Assembly: GCF_037120705.1 (NCBI RefSeq)
Contig: NZ_JAWLJU010000002.1
Span: forward strand, 1-64,000
DNA length: 64,000 nt
Reading direction: 5' to 3'
DNA from: Pseudoalteromonas sp. UG3-2
Lineage (GTDB): Bacteria; Pseudomonadota; Gammaproteobacteria; Enterobacterales; Alteromonadaceae
Shown piece after piece: positions 1-9,199 of the stretch. Position 1 is the stretch's first letter. Every line of letters starts with the position of its first letter. Under the pieces are notes generated by a model that saw only the letters and a list, made by a program, of their open reading frames with translations, did no database searches and was not told the DNA's origin. Position numbers and translations under genes: made by a program.

Positions 1-441
1 TACCTGGGCTTTGCTGTATATATTCGATGCTTGCTGACGCACGGTTTTTTCTTTGGTGTCGCGCACGGCGCTGATCTCGCGAAAACTCAACCCTTTTAAA
101 AGTAACATGGCGACCTGCTGCTCGCTTTGGCTAAGTTGCCAAGTGTGAAACTGCTGATAGATAAGTTCACTGTACTGGCTACGAGCCGCTTTCATTTGGC
201 TCGATATATGCTCAAGCTCGGTATCGGTGCGAGCTAATTCCAGCTTTAGCTTTTCAATATGCTGAGTACGGCGCTTAATTTCAATAATTAAGAACACAAC
301 CCCCACCGCAGAGGCACACACCATTAAGCTTTCTTCAATGATGTGCCAGGTCGGCACCCCTAAAGAGATGTCGGTGATAACATCAAAGAAATTAAGCACC
401 ATGATGATGCCAAGTAAGATTGCAATAAAAATATCTTTCAT
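1..441 (-). CDS. LuxR-type HTH regulator with N-terminal membrane segments (3' end cut by window)
   Basis: The reading frame starts at an ATG complementary to 439-441 and runs off the left edge, so only the first 147 residues are seen. Two hydrophobic segments (about residues 4-24 and 30-50) are followed by a basic, helical linker and then a LuxR/GerE-like helix-turn-helix (residues about 110-147, with QQVAMLLLKG, SFREIS and KTVRQQASNIY). Known LuxR-type HTH domains bind DNA as dimers. Here the protein appears tethered to the inner membrane by its N-terminus. No sensor domain is visible. The last residues of the HTH are probably beyond the window. The target is unknown; the divergent cytochrome gene at 773 is one candidate. 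Confidence 0.75.
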   Translation of the reverse strand, partial: MKDIFIAILLGIIMVLNFFDVITDISLGVPTWHIIEESLMVCASAVGVVFLIIEIKRRTQHIEKLKLELARTDTELEHISSQMKAARSQYSELIYQQFHTWQLSQSEQQVAMLLLKGLSFREISAVRDTKEKTVRQQASNIYSKAQV

Positions 442-772
442 TTTATTTCAATAGGTTAGTTTAAATTATGGGACATGTGTCTAAGCCGAAACACGCCTTT
501 GTCCGATGCCACCTGCGATAAAACCTGCCATAGTTTAGCCTGATTTTGACCAGGTTGTCGCCACTTTGTCTCACCATGAATCTGGTTGCAATCATGGCGC
601 AGGTAGGTTTGGCAAAGGTATTGCCAGCAGGCGTCATTTCAAGTGATGGTACCAAGTGTTGAGCTAGCGCAATTAAAAGCCAGCTTGGCAAGGTTATTAT
701 CAAACCAAAGGGTGAGGTATTGGTGTGTGGTAGTAAACGACACCGGTCACCTTAATAACGAGGAGATAGCTG
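442..772. other. Intergenic region between divergent genes, no gene seen
   Basis: This 331-base stretch separates the divergent LuxR-type regulator and the cytochrome gene. Open frames here have no family resemblance and no convincing ribosome site. A good Shine-Dalgarno sequence (GAGGAGATA) precedes the ATG at 773. It presumably holds both promoters, but I could not place them with confidence. Confidence 0.5.
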
Positions 773-1489
773 ATGAGCAATGAAAAAATAGCGGTGTATG
801 TTTGGAGTAAAAAGATCCGAGTGTTTCATTGGCTTAACGTGATTGCTATAACACTGCTGCTTGTTATTGGCCTTATGATTCTGAATGCTAAGCTGCTTGG
901 TGTCAGCAGTGACGGAAAAGTATTACTGAAGACAGTGCATGTGCTGGTGGGCTATGTGTTTGTGGCCAACCTGTTAGTCAGGCTGTTATTTGGCTTAATT
1001 GGTAAAGGGTTTGAGCGCTTTAGTAAAACCTTGCCTTTTTATCCAGGGTTTACCGCCAAGTTACACGCCTTTAAAAAAGACCCTGAGCGGGCGTATCAAG
1101 GTCATAATCCTTTGGGCAAACTCATGGTGGGGGCACTGTTTTTATTGCTGACCGTCCAAGCCACATCAGGATTAGTATTGGCGGGGACGGATATTTATTA
1201 CCCGCCTTTTGGTGATTACTTTGCTCACAGTGTGGCGCTAGATAAAACGCAGGTTGACTTGATTAAGCCCTATTCTAAGGACAATGTTGATCCTGAGGGA
1301 TATCAAGCAATGCGAGCGTTCCGAAGTCCTTTTATCACTTTGCATGTGTACACTTTCTATGCCTTAATAGTGTTGATCCCCTTGCATATCATTGGCGTGG
1401 TGGTCGCGGAGAAACGCCAACGCAGTGCCTTAGTATCGGCAATGATCAATGGCGTTAAGTATTTGCCGAAAGACCATCATCGCCACTAG
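773..1489 (+). CDS. b561-type cytochrome (Ni/Fe-hydrogenase b-type cytochrome family)
   Basis: This 238-residue protein has four main hydrophobic segments (about residues 20-40, 55-75, 110-135, 190-215) with histidines in the positions expected for two b-type hemes: H19 in RVFHWLN, H55 in the second helix, one in GHNPLGK and two in the last helix pair (TLHVYTF, PLHIIGV). Such proteins carry electrons between quinones and periplasmic or membrane partners. There is no hydrogenase or other partner gene nearby, so the redox partner is unknown. The start has a strong ribosome site. Its 3' end overlaps the convergent alcohol dehydrogenase gene by 35 bases. Confidence 0.85.
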   Translation: MSNEKIAVYVWSKKIRVFHWLNVIAITLLLVIGLMILNAKLLGVSSDGKVLLKTVHVLVGYVFVANLLVRLLFGLIGKGFERFSKTLPFYPGFTAKLHAFKKDPERAYQGHNPLGKLMVGALFLLLTVQATSGLVLAGTDIYYPPFGDYFAHSVALDKTQVDLIKPYSKDNVDPEGYQAMRAFRSPFITLHVYTFYALIVLIPLHIIGVVVAEKRQRSALVSAMINGVKYLPKDHHRH

Positions 1490-2678
1490 CTATGCCGGCA
1501 ATAATGGCTTGGCATTGCGATACGTTCATAAACTTCGGAACCGGGTAGTCGGGATGAGCTTCGTTCAAAGCATGCTGCGCCAGCAGGGGAACGTCTTGCG
1601 GCTGTATCTCTGGCAGGGTTCGAACGATTTTAAGCTCAGTTAACAAGGTGTCGATGTGCGCTAGCAAAGCCTCAGCTCGTTGGCGTTGGGGAGCATTGGC
1701 TGAGCCAATATGGCAATGATCTGCGATGGCAGCCAAGGAGGGGTGGATAGCATCCCCATACCAATGTAAAACTGGCAACAGCAACACCGCATTGGCTAAG
1801 CCATGAGGGGGGCCATACTGGGCACTGAGTTGGTGCGAAATAGCATGGACGTAACCCACCGAAGTACGAGTAAAAGCTTGGCCTGCATAATGTGACGCTA
1901 ATAACAGCTCCTCTGCCGCGTGTTCATCTTGGCTATCTGTCATTGCTTTGGGTAGGTAAGTAAAGATGGCTTGGCATGCACTGAGCGCAAGAGCGCGACT
2001 AAAAGACAAGCAGTTGATGCTCAGCAAGGCTTCAATAGCATGGGTGAGGGCGTCTATTGCGGTGGTGGCTTTAATCTGCGCTGGCATACTGAGAGTCAGT
2101 TCTGGTAGCAGTACGGCATGGTGGGGTACTAGACAAAAATCAGTGGCAGCGTATTTTTCAGCAACAGCAGGGTCGTTAACCACAGCAGCGACGGTGGTTT
2201 CGGAGCCCGTTCCTGCGGTGGTGGGAATGGCGATATTAGCAGGAAGGCGCTTTAACACTTTAAACAACCCTTTAAGCTGTTTTACGGATTTGTTGGGCTT
2301 TACTACTCGTGCGCCTATGAGCTTTGCGCAATCCATCACCGAACCGCCGCCTAAGGCAATAATGGCACGGCAGTGGTGTTGCTGGTATACACTCAGGCCA
2401 GACTCGACGTTATCTATGGTTGGGTTTGGCAGCACTTGATTGAAGTAAACGGCGTTAAGGTTGGCGTGTTGCAGTGCTTCATCCACGACTTGGTGCAAGG
2501 CTAAACGCATTAATACCTCATCGGTAACCACTAATACCTTATCGCCACGATTAAGCCCTAAGTTGGCAATGGCCACAGCTAAGCCCTTACGGCCGCGATA
2601 AAGCTGGGGGTTGGGGATCCCCACCACAATCACAATCATTTTTAAGAGCCAATGGTAAATACGGTAAAGCCAAGTCAT
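1455..2678 (-). CDS. Iron-containing alcohol dehydrogenase
   Basis: The 407-residue protein is a group III (iron-type) alcohol dehydrogenase. It shows the NAD-binding motif GGGSVMDCAK, the family motif PTTAGTGSE, and metal-ligand segments DALTHAIE and ISHQLSAQYGPPHG with the expected Asp/His residues. These enzymes oxidise alcohols or reduce aldehydes with NAD(P). The substrate cannot be read from the sequence. The N-terminal 20 residues are hydrophobic, which is common in the marine members of this family. It is a single gene, convergent with the cytochrome gene and overlapping its last 35 bases. Confidence 0.92.
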   Translation of the reverse strand: MTWLYRIYHWLLKMIVIVVGIPNPQLYRGRKGLAVAIANLGLNRGDKVLVVTDEVLMRLALHQVVDEALQHANLNAVYFNQVLPNPTIDNVESGLSVYQQHHCRAIIALGGGSVMDCAKLIGARVVKPNKSVKQLKGLFKVLKRLPANIAIPTTAGTGSETTVAAVVNDPAVAEKYAATDFCLVPHHAVLLPELTLSMPAQIKATTAIDALTHAIEALLSINCLSFSRALALSACQAIFTYLPKAMTDSQDEHAAEELLLASHYAGQAFTRTSVGYVHAISHQLSAQYGPPHGLANAVLLLPVLHWYGDAIHPSLAAIADHCHIGSANAPQRQRAEALLAHIDTLLTELKIVRTLPEIQPQDVPLLAQHALNEAHPDYPVPKFMNVSQCQAIIAGIASGDDGLSANT

Positions 2679-2786
2679 AGTCTATATTCTATTATTATAA
2701 TCAGCAGCAACCTACTTTCCTGCAAAACTCTACTGTAGCCAGCTTTTTGTTGATTTAGCAAACCTTTATTACTGTAATGGACCGAG

Positions 2787-3524
2787 TTATTGGCAATCCA
2801 ACACATGTTCTTGCTGCGGTAAGACACGCTGGGCCGCTTGCCTTAGGTGTTTAACATAGTCTTCAGGGGCACTGGGGTGAGCGGTTAAATATAAGGTTTT
2901 ACTTAATGTTGGCGCCACCAGTACCTTGCGCCAAGAGTGGGTAACACCCATGCTGCTGGCAAGCTGCTCAACAAAGCGTTGCGCACCGAAAATAAAATCA
3001 ATGCGTTGACGTTGCATAAGCTCGCCAGCTTGACTGAGACTGGAAACGCTCAGTAAGTTGTCATCGGGCTCAAAACCACGCTCAAGCAGAAACTGCTCAG
3101 AGGGTTGATTAGCGGCCACTGCCACCGTATGGCGCTTAATTTTATTGAGATGCCAGTCTTGTTCCTCAAGGTCGAGCTCAGGGCGAATAAAAAAAGCAAT
3201 ATGCATTTCACACAAGGGGGTAAGCCAAATATAGCTTTGCTCGCGAGCTTCGGTGCGGGCCAAGGAATAAAGTAAGGCATAGCGAGATTGCTCGGCAAAT
3301 CGTTGTGCCCGTGACCAAGGTAACATAAAAATTTGGTAGTTGAGCTGGGCTTCCCACATGATCAAGCGCACTATATCGGTGGCGTAGCCAGCAATGGCGC
3401 CGTTTTGCTGTTTGGTTTGATAAGGGGGAAAATGCTCAGTGTAAATATCAACTTTGCTAGGCAATGCCGCAAAGGCGCTAAACACCGACAATATCCCTAT
3501 TACGCACCCCATGAAGTAACGCAT
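2787..3524 (-). CDS. Periplasmic substrate-binding protein, PBP2-like
   Basis: This 245-residue protein begins with a signal peptide (residues 1-19, cleavage after AFA) and continues with a small type-2 periplasmic-binding fold (YTEHFPPYQ, GYATDIVRL, PWSRAQ, GELMQRQRIDFIFG). This arrangement is typical of the stand-alone amino-acid-like binding proteins that are abundant in Alteromonadales. No ABC permease is next to it, so it may be an orphan binding or sensory protein. It ends with a Cys three residues from the C-terminus. A weaker relative lies at 26292-27053. Confidence 0.8.
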   Translation of the reverse strand: MRYFMGCVIGILSVFSAFAALPSKVDIYTEHFPPYQTKQQNGAIAGYATDIVRLIMWEAQLNYQIFMLPWSRAQRFAEQSRYALLYSLARTEAREQSYIWLTPLCEMHIAFFIRPELDLEEQDWHLNKIKRHTVAVAANQPSEQFLLERGFEPDDNLLSVSSLSQAGELMQRQRIDFIFGAQRFVEQLASSMGVTHSWRKVLVAPTLSKTLYLTAHPSAPEDYVKHLRQAAQRVLPQQEHVLDCQ

Positions 3525-3682
3525 AACTCACTCCTAAGGTCGCTTTTATCAGTATAACCCAAATGTTCTGCGTTGGCTTATCGAGATAATCGTACTGGAG
3601 TGGCGCACAGTGACCATTAGCCGCTATGGTCGGTCAAGGCTTGATGTGGCAAGCCTTGGCAAGGCTTATTGGTCAGCGCTGT

Positions 3683-4339
3683 TTATTCCAATACCAGGGC
3701 TTGTAGCCCTTGCTCTGAGACCACAACTAAATAGGAGCGATCAAAAGAAGCTTGGCATAAGCTTAGTGGCTCACCCTCCAGTAAAATATCGCTATTGCAA
3801 TCATCAATCCGGTACCAGCCACTTACCTGACCTTGATTAAAATGGTGGGTGTCACCGTTAATGCTTAGGGTCATGTCTGCGGCAGCTAAAATACGCAAAC
3901 TAAAGACACTGTCTTGATCATTGCGCTGGCGTTCAACCACGGCAATATCAAGGGTGTTACGGTTATTTTGTTGCACCACAAAGTGGTAGTCCTGGTCATG
4001 ACTGACTTTAAATTTACGCCGCTCAGATAATCCCAGCTGATTAACCGATTTGGCAAAAAAGCTGATTTCACGATTAACATTGTGCTCATGACTAATACGG
4101 CTGGGCTCCATTCCTGCAGCAAGCACTTTTACACGGTACTTGTCATTGGCAACGTTTCTTTCGTCACCATCGATCTCTGTATTGGCCATGTGAAATGCAA
4201 TTTCATACTGGCTGGCATTCACCAAGTTGTATTGGTTGTTGTTGATGCTGGAGCCAAAGTTGGCGGTCTCAATGTCCTCGGAGGAGCAGGCGGTGAGTAT
4301 CATTGCCAAGGGCAGGGCTAGGGCGTTACGGTAGGTCAT
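3683..4339 (-). CDS. Hypothetical lipoprotein
   Basis: The 218-residue product starts with a lipoprotein signal (lipobox LTAC, mature Cys at residue 18) and an acidic linker beginning SSEDIE. The rest is rich in beta-strand-like segments with a Cys pair near the C-terminus (DDCNSD and LSLCQ), perhaps a disulfide. I do not recognise the family. The start ATG has an upstream AAGGAGAA ribosome site on the minus strand. It is probably exported and membrane-anchored. Confidence 0.75.
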   Translation of the reverse strand: MTYRNALALPLAMILTACSSEDIETANFGSSINNNQYNLVNASQYEIAFHMANTEIDGDERNVANDKYRVKVLAAGMEPSRISHEHNVNREISFFAKSVNQLGLSERRKFKVSHDQDYHFVVQQNNRNTLDIAVVERQRNDQDSVFSLRILAAADMTLSINGDTHHFNQGQVSGWYRIDDCNSDILLEGEPLSLCQASFDRSYLVVVSEQGLQALVLE

Positions 4340-4469
4340 GAAATTCTCCTTAAATCAATCTTACGGTGGTCAGGCATAGCGATAGACCTGCAAATACGGC
4401 CACTGCACGGTCTTATTGGTTGCAAGTTAGAATACAAGAGCAAGGTGTTTTTAAATGCACTGATATTGT

Positions 4470-4732
4470 GTGGATCTGTTTAAAACTGTAAGCACTTTGC
4501 AAAGCATCGACCGACTTAAACAAGCTCGGTTTAGCCTTTGGCTTATCTTACTGACGACCGCTGTGCTTTTTACCACGCCGGTGTATTTACTCACACCGCC
4601 AAGTCTGAGCCATTTCTGCCTTTTTTATTCCTACCGGTAATGATATTGGCAGCCTTAAAGAGCCCGCGACAGCTAGCCGTGGCATGGCTAAGTACCTTGG
4701 TGGTGTGCTATACCGTGCTGCTTAATCTGTAA
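4470..4732 (+). pseudogene. Small two-helix membrane protein gene with an apparent frameshift in a T run
   Basis: From a GTG at 4470 one frame encodes a polar start (DLFKTVSTLQSIDRLKQ) and a hydrophobic helix (FSLWLILLTTAVLF), then stops after the T run at 4621-4626. The frame that would continue if the run had seven T residues encodes a second helix (FLPVMILAALKSP, then LAVAWLSTLVVCYTVLL) ending at TAA 4730-4732. Joined, they give a plausible protein of about 87 residues with two membrane segments. The ribosome site is weak. It could be a true pseudogene, a phase-variable tract or a sequencing error. The 3' end overlaps the convergent gene by 11 bases. Confidence 0.5.
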
Positions 4733-6713
4733 TGGCGGTATTGGGGAGCAGGGTTAACTTTTTAATGTCGCCCTCGACACTTTCCATTTTGGCTATTAAT
4801 AGGTTACCCAATGGGTCAATATCATAATGCCAGATAAGGTGGCCTGTTTTCTGCAGTGTAGGGGCTTGGTTGCCGCTTAGCGCTAGCCGCCAAATATAAT
4901 CTTGTTGCGACCAGGTCGACTGCCAATACACTTGGTTGCCACGGATCCTAAGATTACTAAACTGATTGGCTTGCTGTGGTGTCAGTGTGTGGCGGTTTAG
5001 TGTCGACTCCGCCGCACTCAGGACTGTGGTTGATTCCAGTAGTTGATTGTCTTGTAATAAAAACCAGGTTTGCCGCTGTGGGTGGTAAAATACTGACTGG
5101 GCATTAACGCTTTGACTGCTGATTAAGGCACCCGAGAGACTATATTGATTCAGTGTGTTGCCATCAAAGGCCCAGAGGGTTTGTTCGTCAATCCAGCCCA
5201 TACTGACAACGGCATGTTCGAGCTGGCTATCAAACTGTTGCAGTGGCCGTTTTCTATTGTAAACCACAAGCTTGCTATCGCGATTTGAAGCGAGGTAATT
5301 CAGTGCCGGACTCCACTGTAAGAAATGGACGTACTCGTTGCCTTGATGAAATGACAACTGACTGATTTGGTCGTTGCGGTACAAATACACCTCACACACA
5401 CCACTGCGCCGAGACATAAAGGCGGTCTCACCGAGTTTGTTGGTTAACGGTAAGTAGTCAATGCTCGAACTAGAAAACAGCGGTAGGTTGTCTCGGTCTT
5501 TAATATTCACTTGAAAACTTTCTAGAGCAGCGAAGATGTCGCCATTTTCATCGCTAGAGAAGCTGGTAAACAGTCCCAGCTCTGTGGTTTTCACACTTTG
5601 ACTACTGCCATCAAGGTAATATCGTTGTAACTGCCCATGTTGGCTGGCCAATACACTTTGGTGGTGAGTGTCGAATGCCACTGAGGTCACCGGTTTTTGC
5701 CATTGCAAGGCAATGCTGCCGTCTAATTGCTGTAAACGACTCTGGCGCGACTGGGTTTGCACCAAATAATAGACTTTATTGCCCCAACCACGAATGGCCA
5801 TTTTCAGCTGCTCACCACGCGCTAGCTGCAATGGCAGTTTTACCAGTTGTTGGCTATTAAGGCGATAAATATACGCTGTGCGGGCTTTATTTGGGCCATA
5901 CACCAGTATTAGCTCTTCGTCGTTTTGCCACACCGGCTTTACCCCAAGCTCGCAGCGAAATAGGCGAGAGCTATGGTAAAACTGACCGGCTGCGGTCATC
6001 ACGTGAAGCTGACAGCCATTGCCTTGATATTGCCAAAAGGCCAGTTTATCGGCGCTTGGGCTCCAGCTTGGAGCCGCCACACGAGTATCAAATTGGTGGC
6101 TGCGCAATTTATCGCCTTGTTTATTGGCAATGACGAGCTGAGTAAAGTCCTTAACATAAGCTAATAAGTTTTGCCTTTGGTGGGCATCAACATCAAACTC
6201 CAACCCCAACTCATGACTTAAGTTGCTGGTTTGGTATTGCAGCATTGGTTTCTCTGCAGGAGCAGTATTGAAATAGGCAATAGCACCAAAACACAGCAGT
6301 GCCATCATGGTGGTTGCCAATATCATAAGGCCATTCTTTTTGCTACTGGGTGGCGCTGAGGAGGAGCCGGTTTCCAGTGGTGCGGCTTGTGACTTAAGTG
6401 GGGCAATAAACTGATAGCCCTTTTTTGGAATAGTCTTGATGTACAGTGCTGAGCGAGGATTATCCTCAAGGACTTTGCGTAATTTAGTAATTAACTGATA
6501 TAGGCTATTGGGATCAACAATGGTATCTGGCCAGATCTGCTCGCATAACCAGTACTTATTTAACACTTGCTGCGAGTGGCTTAGTAACAGCAGCAGTAGC
6601 CGAGCACTTTGCGGCTCTAGTTTTATTACCTTTCCACAGGTTGAAGTCAAGGTATCCTGATCACTGTCAAACTGCCACTGACCGAAGAAATAGTGTGATT
6701 GCTGCACTGCCAT
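4722..6713 (-). CDS. CadC-like membrane transcriptional regulator with periplasmic beta-propeller
   Basis: The 663-residue protein has an OmpR/PhoB-type winged helix at the N-terminus (about residues 8-108, with LEPQSARLLLLL, WPDTIVDPNSLYQLITKLRK and IKTIPKKGYQF). A linker and a single membrane helix (about residues 127-150) follow, then about 510 residues of repeated W/P-rich beta segments resembling TolB/PD40 propeller blades (APSWSPSADKLAFW, LQWSPALNYLASN). This ToxR/CadC-like layout senses the periplasm and binds DNA directly from the membrane. It is divergent from the DUF5916 gene, and the phased repeats between them are the likely operator. Confidence 0.85.
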   Translation of the reverse strand: MAVQQSHYFFGQWQFDSDQDTLTSTCGKVIKLEPQSARLLLLLLSHSQQVLNKYWLCEQIWPDTIVDPNSLYQLITKLRKVLEDNPRSALYIKTIPKKGYQFIAPLKSQAAPLETGSSSAPPSSKKNGLMILATTMMALLCFGAIAYFNTAPAEKPMLQYQTSNLSHELGLEFDVDAHQRQNLLAYVKDFTQLVIANKQGDKLRSHQFDTRVAAPSWSPSADKLAFWQYQGNGCQLHVMTAAGQFYHSSRLFRCELGVKPVWQNDEELILVYGPNKARTAYIYRLNSQQLVKLPLQLARGEQLKMAIRGWGNKVYYLVQTQSRQSRLQQLDGSIALQWQKPVTSVAFDTHHQSVLASQHGQLQRYYLDGSSQSVKTTELGLFTSFSSDENGDIFAALESFQVNIKDRDNLPLFSSSSIDYLPLTNKLGETAFMSRRSGVCEVYLYRNDQISQLSFHQGNEYVHFLQWSPALNYLASNRDSKLVVYNRKRPLQQFDSQLEHAVVSMGWIDEQTLWAFDGNTLNQYSLSGALISSQSVNAQSVFYHPQRQTWFLLQDNQLLESTTVLSAAESTLNRHTLTPQQANQFSNLRIRGNQVYWQSTWSQQDYIWRLALSGNQAPTLQKTGHLIWHYDIDPLGNLLIAKMESVEGDIKKLTLLPNTAITD

Positions 6714-6756
6714 AATTGATTCAAGTTTCCCTTTAGTGCGTTTAAGTTAGCTTTTA

Positions 6757-6823
6757 TTCAGATTAAGTCAATGTTTATAAAGGTTAAATCAGGTTTATTC
6801 AGAAAAAATTCAGATCTTTTCAG
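6757..6823. promoter_or_regulatory. Helically phased TTCAG direct repeats, likely operator of the winged-helix regulator
   Basis: The motif (A/T)TCAG recurs at 6757, 6788, 6798, 6809 and 6819. The last four are spaced 10, 11 and 10 bases apart and the first is 31 bases (three turns) upstream. OmpR-family winged-helix domains are known to bind tandem direct repeats on one DNA face at 10-11-base spacing. The divergently transcribed gene at 4722-6713 encodes such a domain. The last repeat ends 48 bases before the ATG at 6872, so it could activate or repress that gene. Confidence 0.55.
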
Positions 6824-6871
6824 AGTATTTTTTGTTGCAATGGCTGACATCGATACAAAGGAAACAGCAAG

Positions 6872-9130
6872 ATGAAAAATAGTCACATACTCTGGTTGGG
6901 TCTCAGCGGTGCGTTAATAAGCCAGGGCGCCCTTGCCAGTAACATTGTCATTGATGGTCAACTTACAGAGCCACAATGGCGCTTAGCAACACAGTTTGAG
7001 AACTTTTATCAAGTGGTGCCTGTCACCCTAAATAACGCGAACCATAAGGTTAAGGCTTGGGCTTTTGCCGGTAAAGATGGGGTGTATATTGGCATCAAAA
7101 ATTTGCAAGCGAAAGGCCAGCGTAAGCGTCAGTTTAATATTCACGACCGCTTTATGCAGGCGGATTTTAATCGCGTGGTGGTGGATTTTTCCGGCGATGG
7201 CAGTAGTGCTTATCAGTTCTCGGTCACTCTAGGTGGCGGCTCGCAAGACGCGGTACTGACTTCTAACCTAAAAGTGGATTATGATTGGGATGGTGAGTGG
7301 CTGTTTGCTAACCACATTCGCGATGACCATTGGACCACCGAAATGATGATCCCTTGGCACACGGTTTCTTTTCAACCCGGAGATGATGAAGCGTTAGCAG
7401 AGCTGGCCATTTCAGTTCAGCTGTATGAATTAAAGAACAACTTTATTTATGCCAACCACCAAGACACTACCGCCGACAGTGACTTTTTCTTAACTATGCC
7501 AAGGATCTCAGCAGCCATTGGGCAGCAGTCGCAACTCACTTTTATCCCTTATTTTAGTCAGCAAGCACAATTTGCTCCGGTTTCGACGTCCAGTTCCCAG
7601 CAGCAGCATCAGTCTGACGTTGGCTTTGATTTGTTTTATAAGCCTTCGCATCAACAAAAGTTGAGTTTGGCTGTTAACCCTGACTTTGGCCAAGTGGATA
7701 TTGATGATGTCGATGTTAATTACTCTGCGGTAGAAACATTAAGAACCGATAAGCGGCCATTTTTCACCCAAGATATTAGCCTATTCGAGATACCAGTATT
7801 AGAGCACACTAAACTTATCCACACCCGTAGGATTGGGGCTTCCAGTGACGACGGTGAGTTAGCCACTACTCCCATCGATGGCGCGTTACGGTTTGTCCAC
7901 AAAGGAAAGTCGTTTCAGGCTGGTGGCTTTGCGGTCACAGAAAATAACTTTGCAGCAGACATTGGTAAGCGCTTTTTTGCTGGCAGAGCCAATTATCAAG
8001 CAAAGGCTTGGCAGGTAGGCGCACTGACGACCAAAACAGAGCGGCCATTTTTGCAGCGAGACGCCTTAAGTTATGCCCTTGACGGTCAATACCGCAGTAA
8101 TTCTTGGTCCTTTGCGGGATCTTGGTTAAGAACGGATATAGATACGCCACAGAGACGTCAGCGTGGCAATGCCGTTTCGCTAGACTTAGCTTACCAGCTC
8201 TCGGATCAGACTAAGTTCGCGGCACGCTATTTTGATGTTGATGATGGCTTTGATAACCGTGATCTAGGTTATATGCAACGCAACAATTGGCGTGTCGAGG
8301 AGCTTTATGGCGAGTATGCCAGTCATGGCCAAGGCGCTTGGGTAACGCGTTTAAAGCAGTCATTAACGTGGCGCCGTGAGCAGAATCAGTCAGGTCTTAC
8401 CCGGTTTAATAAGCAAGATTACTTAGCCCAGTTACTTTTGTATAACGGTGGTCAGCTGAATCTTCGGCTTGAGCATCATAGTCGCGGTATTGAGGATAAT
8501 CTAGGCTGGCAAACTCAGGCCTTTGCCACCCCAGAGCGCTGGCAGTCGCGGGTGTTTTATCAAAGCCCATATATTGGCAGTTTTAGCTGGGCTGCCAGTG
8601 TGGAGTTTGACCAAGAAGGGCTATCGGGCCAAGCGCAACAATACGCTTTAGATTTAACGTGGATGCCACATTATAACTGGAACTTGAAACTCAGTAATTT
8701 TTATCGCGATGGCGATGGCTGGTTAGTGGCAAATCGCCACAACGTTATCAGTGAATATGATCGTCAAGAGTTTGCCAATAAATTGGAAATCAATGGCCGC
8801 ATTACTGAACGACTTGAGCTGAGTGCCACCTTACAGTGGACCGTATTAGAAGCGCAAAGCCACTCAGTCTATGAGGTCACTGACGGCGGCTTAAACCCTA
8901 TTGCCGCCGATACCAGCTTTGATGACCGCCGACTTGCCAGTCAGTTGAAGTTACGTTACCGCATGGGCGCTTATTCCGATATTTTCTTAGTATACCAACG
9001 AGGTGGCAAAGACATTGTTGCCACTGGACAACAACAAGTAGGAAATCGAGACTGGTTTGGAGGAGCCGTGGATCTCTGGCAGCAGCCGCTGCAAGACTTA
9101 TTAACTTTTAAAGTACGCTATCAGTTTTAA
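6872..9130 (+). CDS. DUF5916 outer-membrane protein with N-terminal CBM9-like domain
   Basis: The 752-residue protein begins with a signal peptide (cleavage after GALA, residue 22). It continues with a carbohydrate-binding family-9-like beta sandwich (about residues 25-210, with IDGQLTEPQWRLA) and then a long region of alternating amphipathic strands ending in YQF. That final aromatic residue is typical of BAM-assembled outer-membrane barrels. DUF5916 proteins are widespread in marine Bacteroidetes and Alteromonadales; their substrate is not established. The divergent CadC-like regulator probably controls it. The ribosome site AAGGAAACAGC precedes the ATG. Confidence 0.85.
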   Translation: MKNSHILWLGLSGALISQGALASNIVIDGQLTEPQWRLATQFENFYQVVPVTLNNANHKVKAWAFAGKDGVYIGIKNLQAKGQRKRQFNIHDRFMQADFNRVVVDFSGDGSSAYQFSVTLGGGSQDAVLTSNLKVDYDWDGEWLFANHIRDDHWTTEMMIPWHTVSFQPGDDEALAELAISVQLYELKNNFIYANHQDTTADSDFFLTMPRISAAIGQQSQLTFIPYFSQQAQFAPVSTSSSQQQHQSDVGFDLFYKPSHQQKLSLAVNPDFGQVDIDDVDVNYSAVETLRTDKRPFFTQDISLFEIPVLEHTKLIHTRRIGASSDDGELATTPIDGALRFVHKGKSFQAGGFAVTENNFAADIGKRFFAGRANYQAKAWQVGALTTKTERPFLQRDALSYALDGQYRSNSWSFAGSWLRTDIDTPQRRQRGNAVSLDLAYQLSDQTKFAARYFDVDDGFDNRDLGYMQRNNWRVEELYGEYASHGQGAWVTRLKQSLTWRREQNQSGLTRFNKQDYLAQLLLYNGGQLNLRLEHHSRGIEDNLGWQTQAFATPERWQSRVFYQSPYIGSFSWAASVEFDQEGLSGQAQQYALDLTWMPHYNWNLKLSNFYRDGDGWLVANRHNVISEYDRQEFANKLEINGRITERLELSATLQWTVLEAQSHSVYEVTDGGLNPIAADTSFDDRRLASQLKLRYRMGAYSDIFLVYQRGGKDIVATGQQQVGNRDWFGGAVDLWQQPLQDLLTFKVRYQF

Positions 9131-9160
9131 CCCCTGCATCATTTGCAGTCTGCCCAAAAG

Positions 9161-9190
9161 AAAAAAGGTCAGAGTAATCTGACCTTTATA
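9161..9190 (+). terminator. Hairpin terminator after the DUF5916 gene
   Basis: AAAGGTCAGA and TCTGACCTTT form a 10-base-pair stem around a GTAA loop, 30 bases after the stop codon. The T tract is short, so efficiency is uncertain. Confidence 0.65.
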
Positions 9191-9199
9191 TCCACGCTG

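Noticed and set aside
461..703. 80-codon minus-strand frame in the first intergenic region
   Set aside because: No ribosome site, no recognisable family, and atypical composition.
4621..4626. Programmed ribosomal frameshift in the small membrane gene
   Set aside because: The T6 run allows slippage, but no downstream stimulatory structure or conserved slippery heptamer context is evident, so decay, phase variation or sequencing error is simpler.
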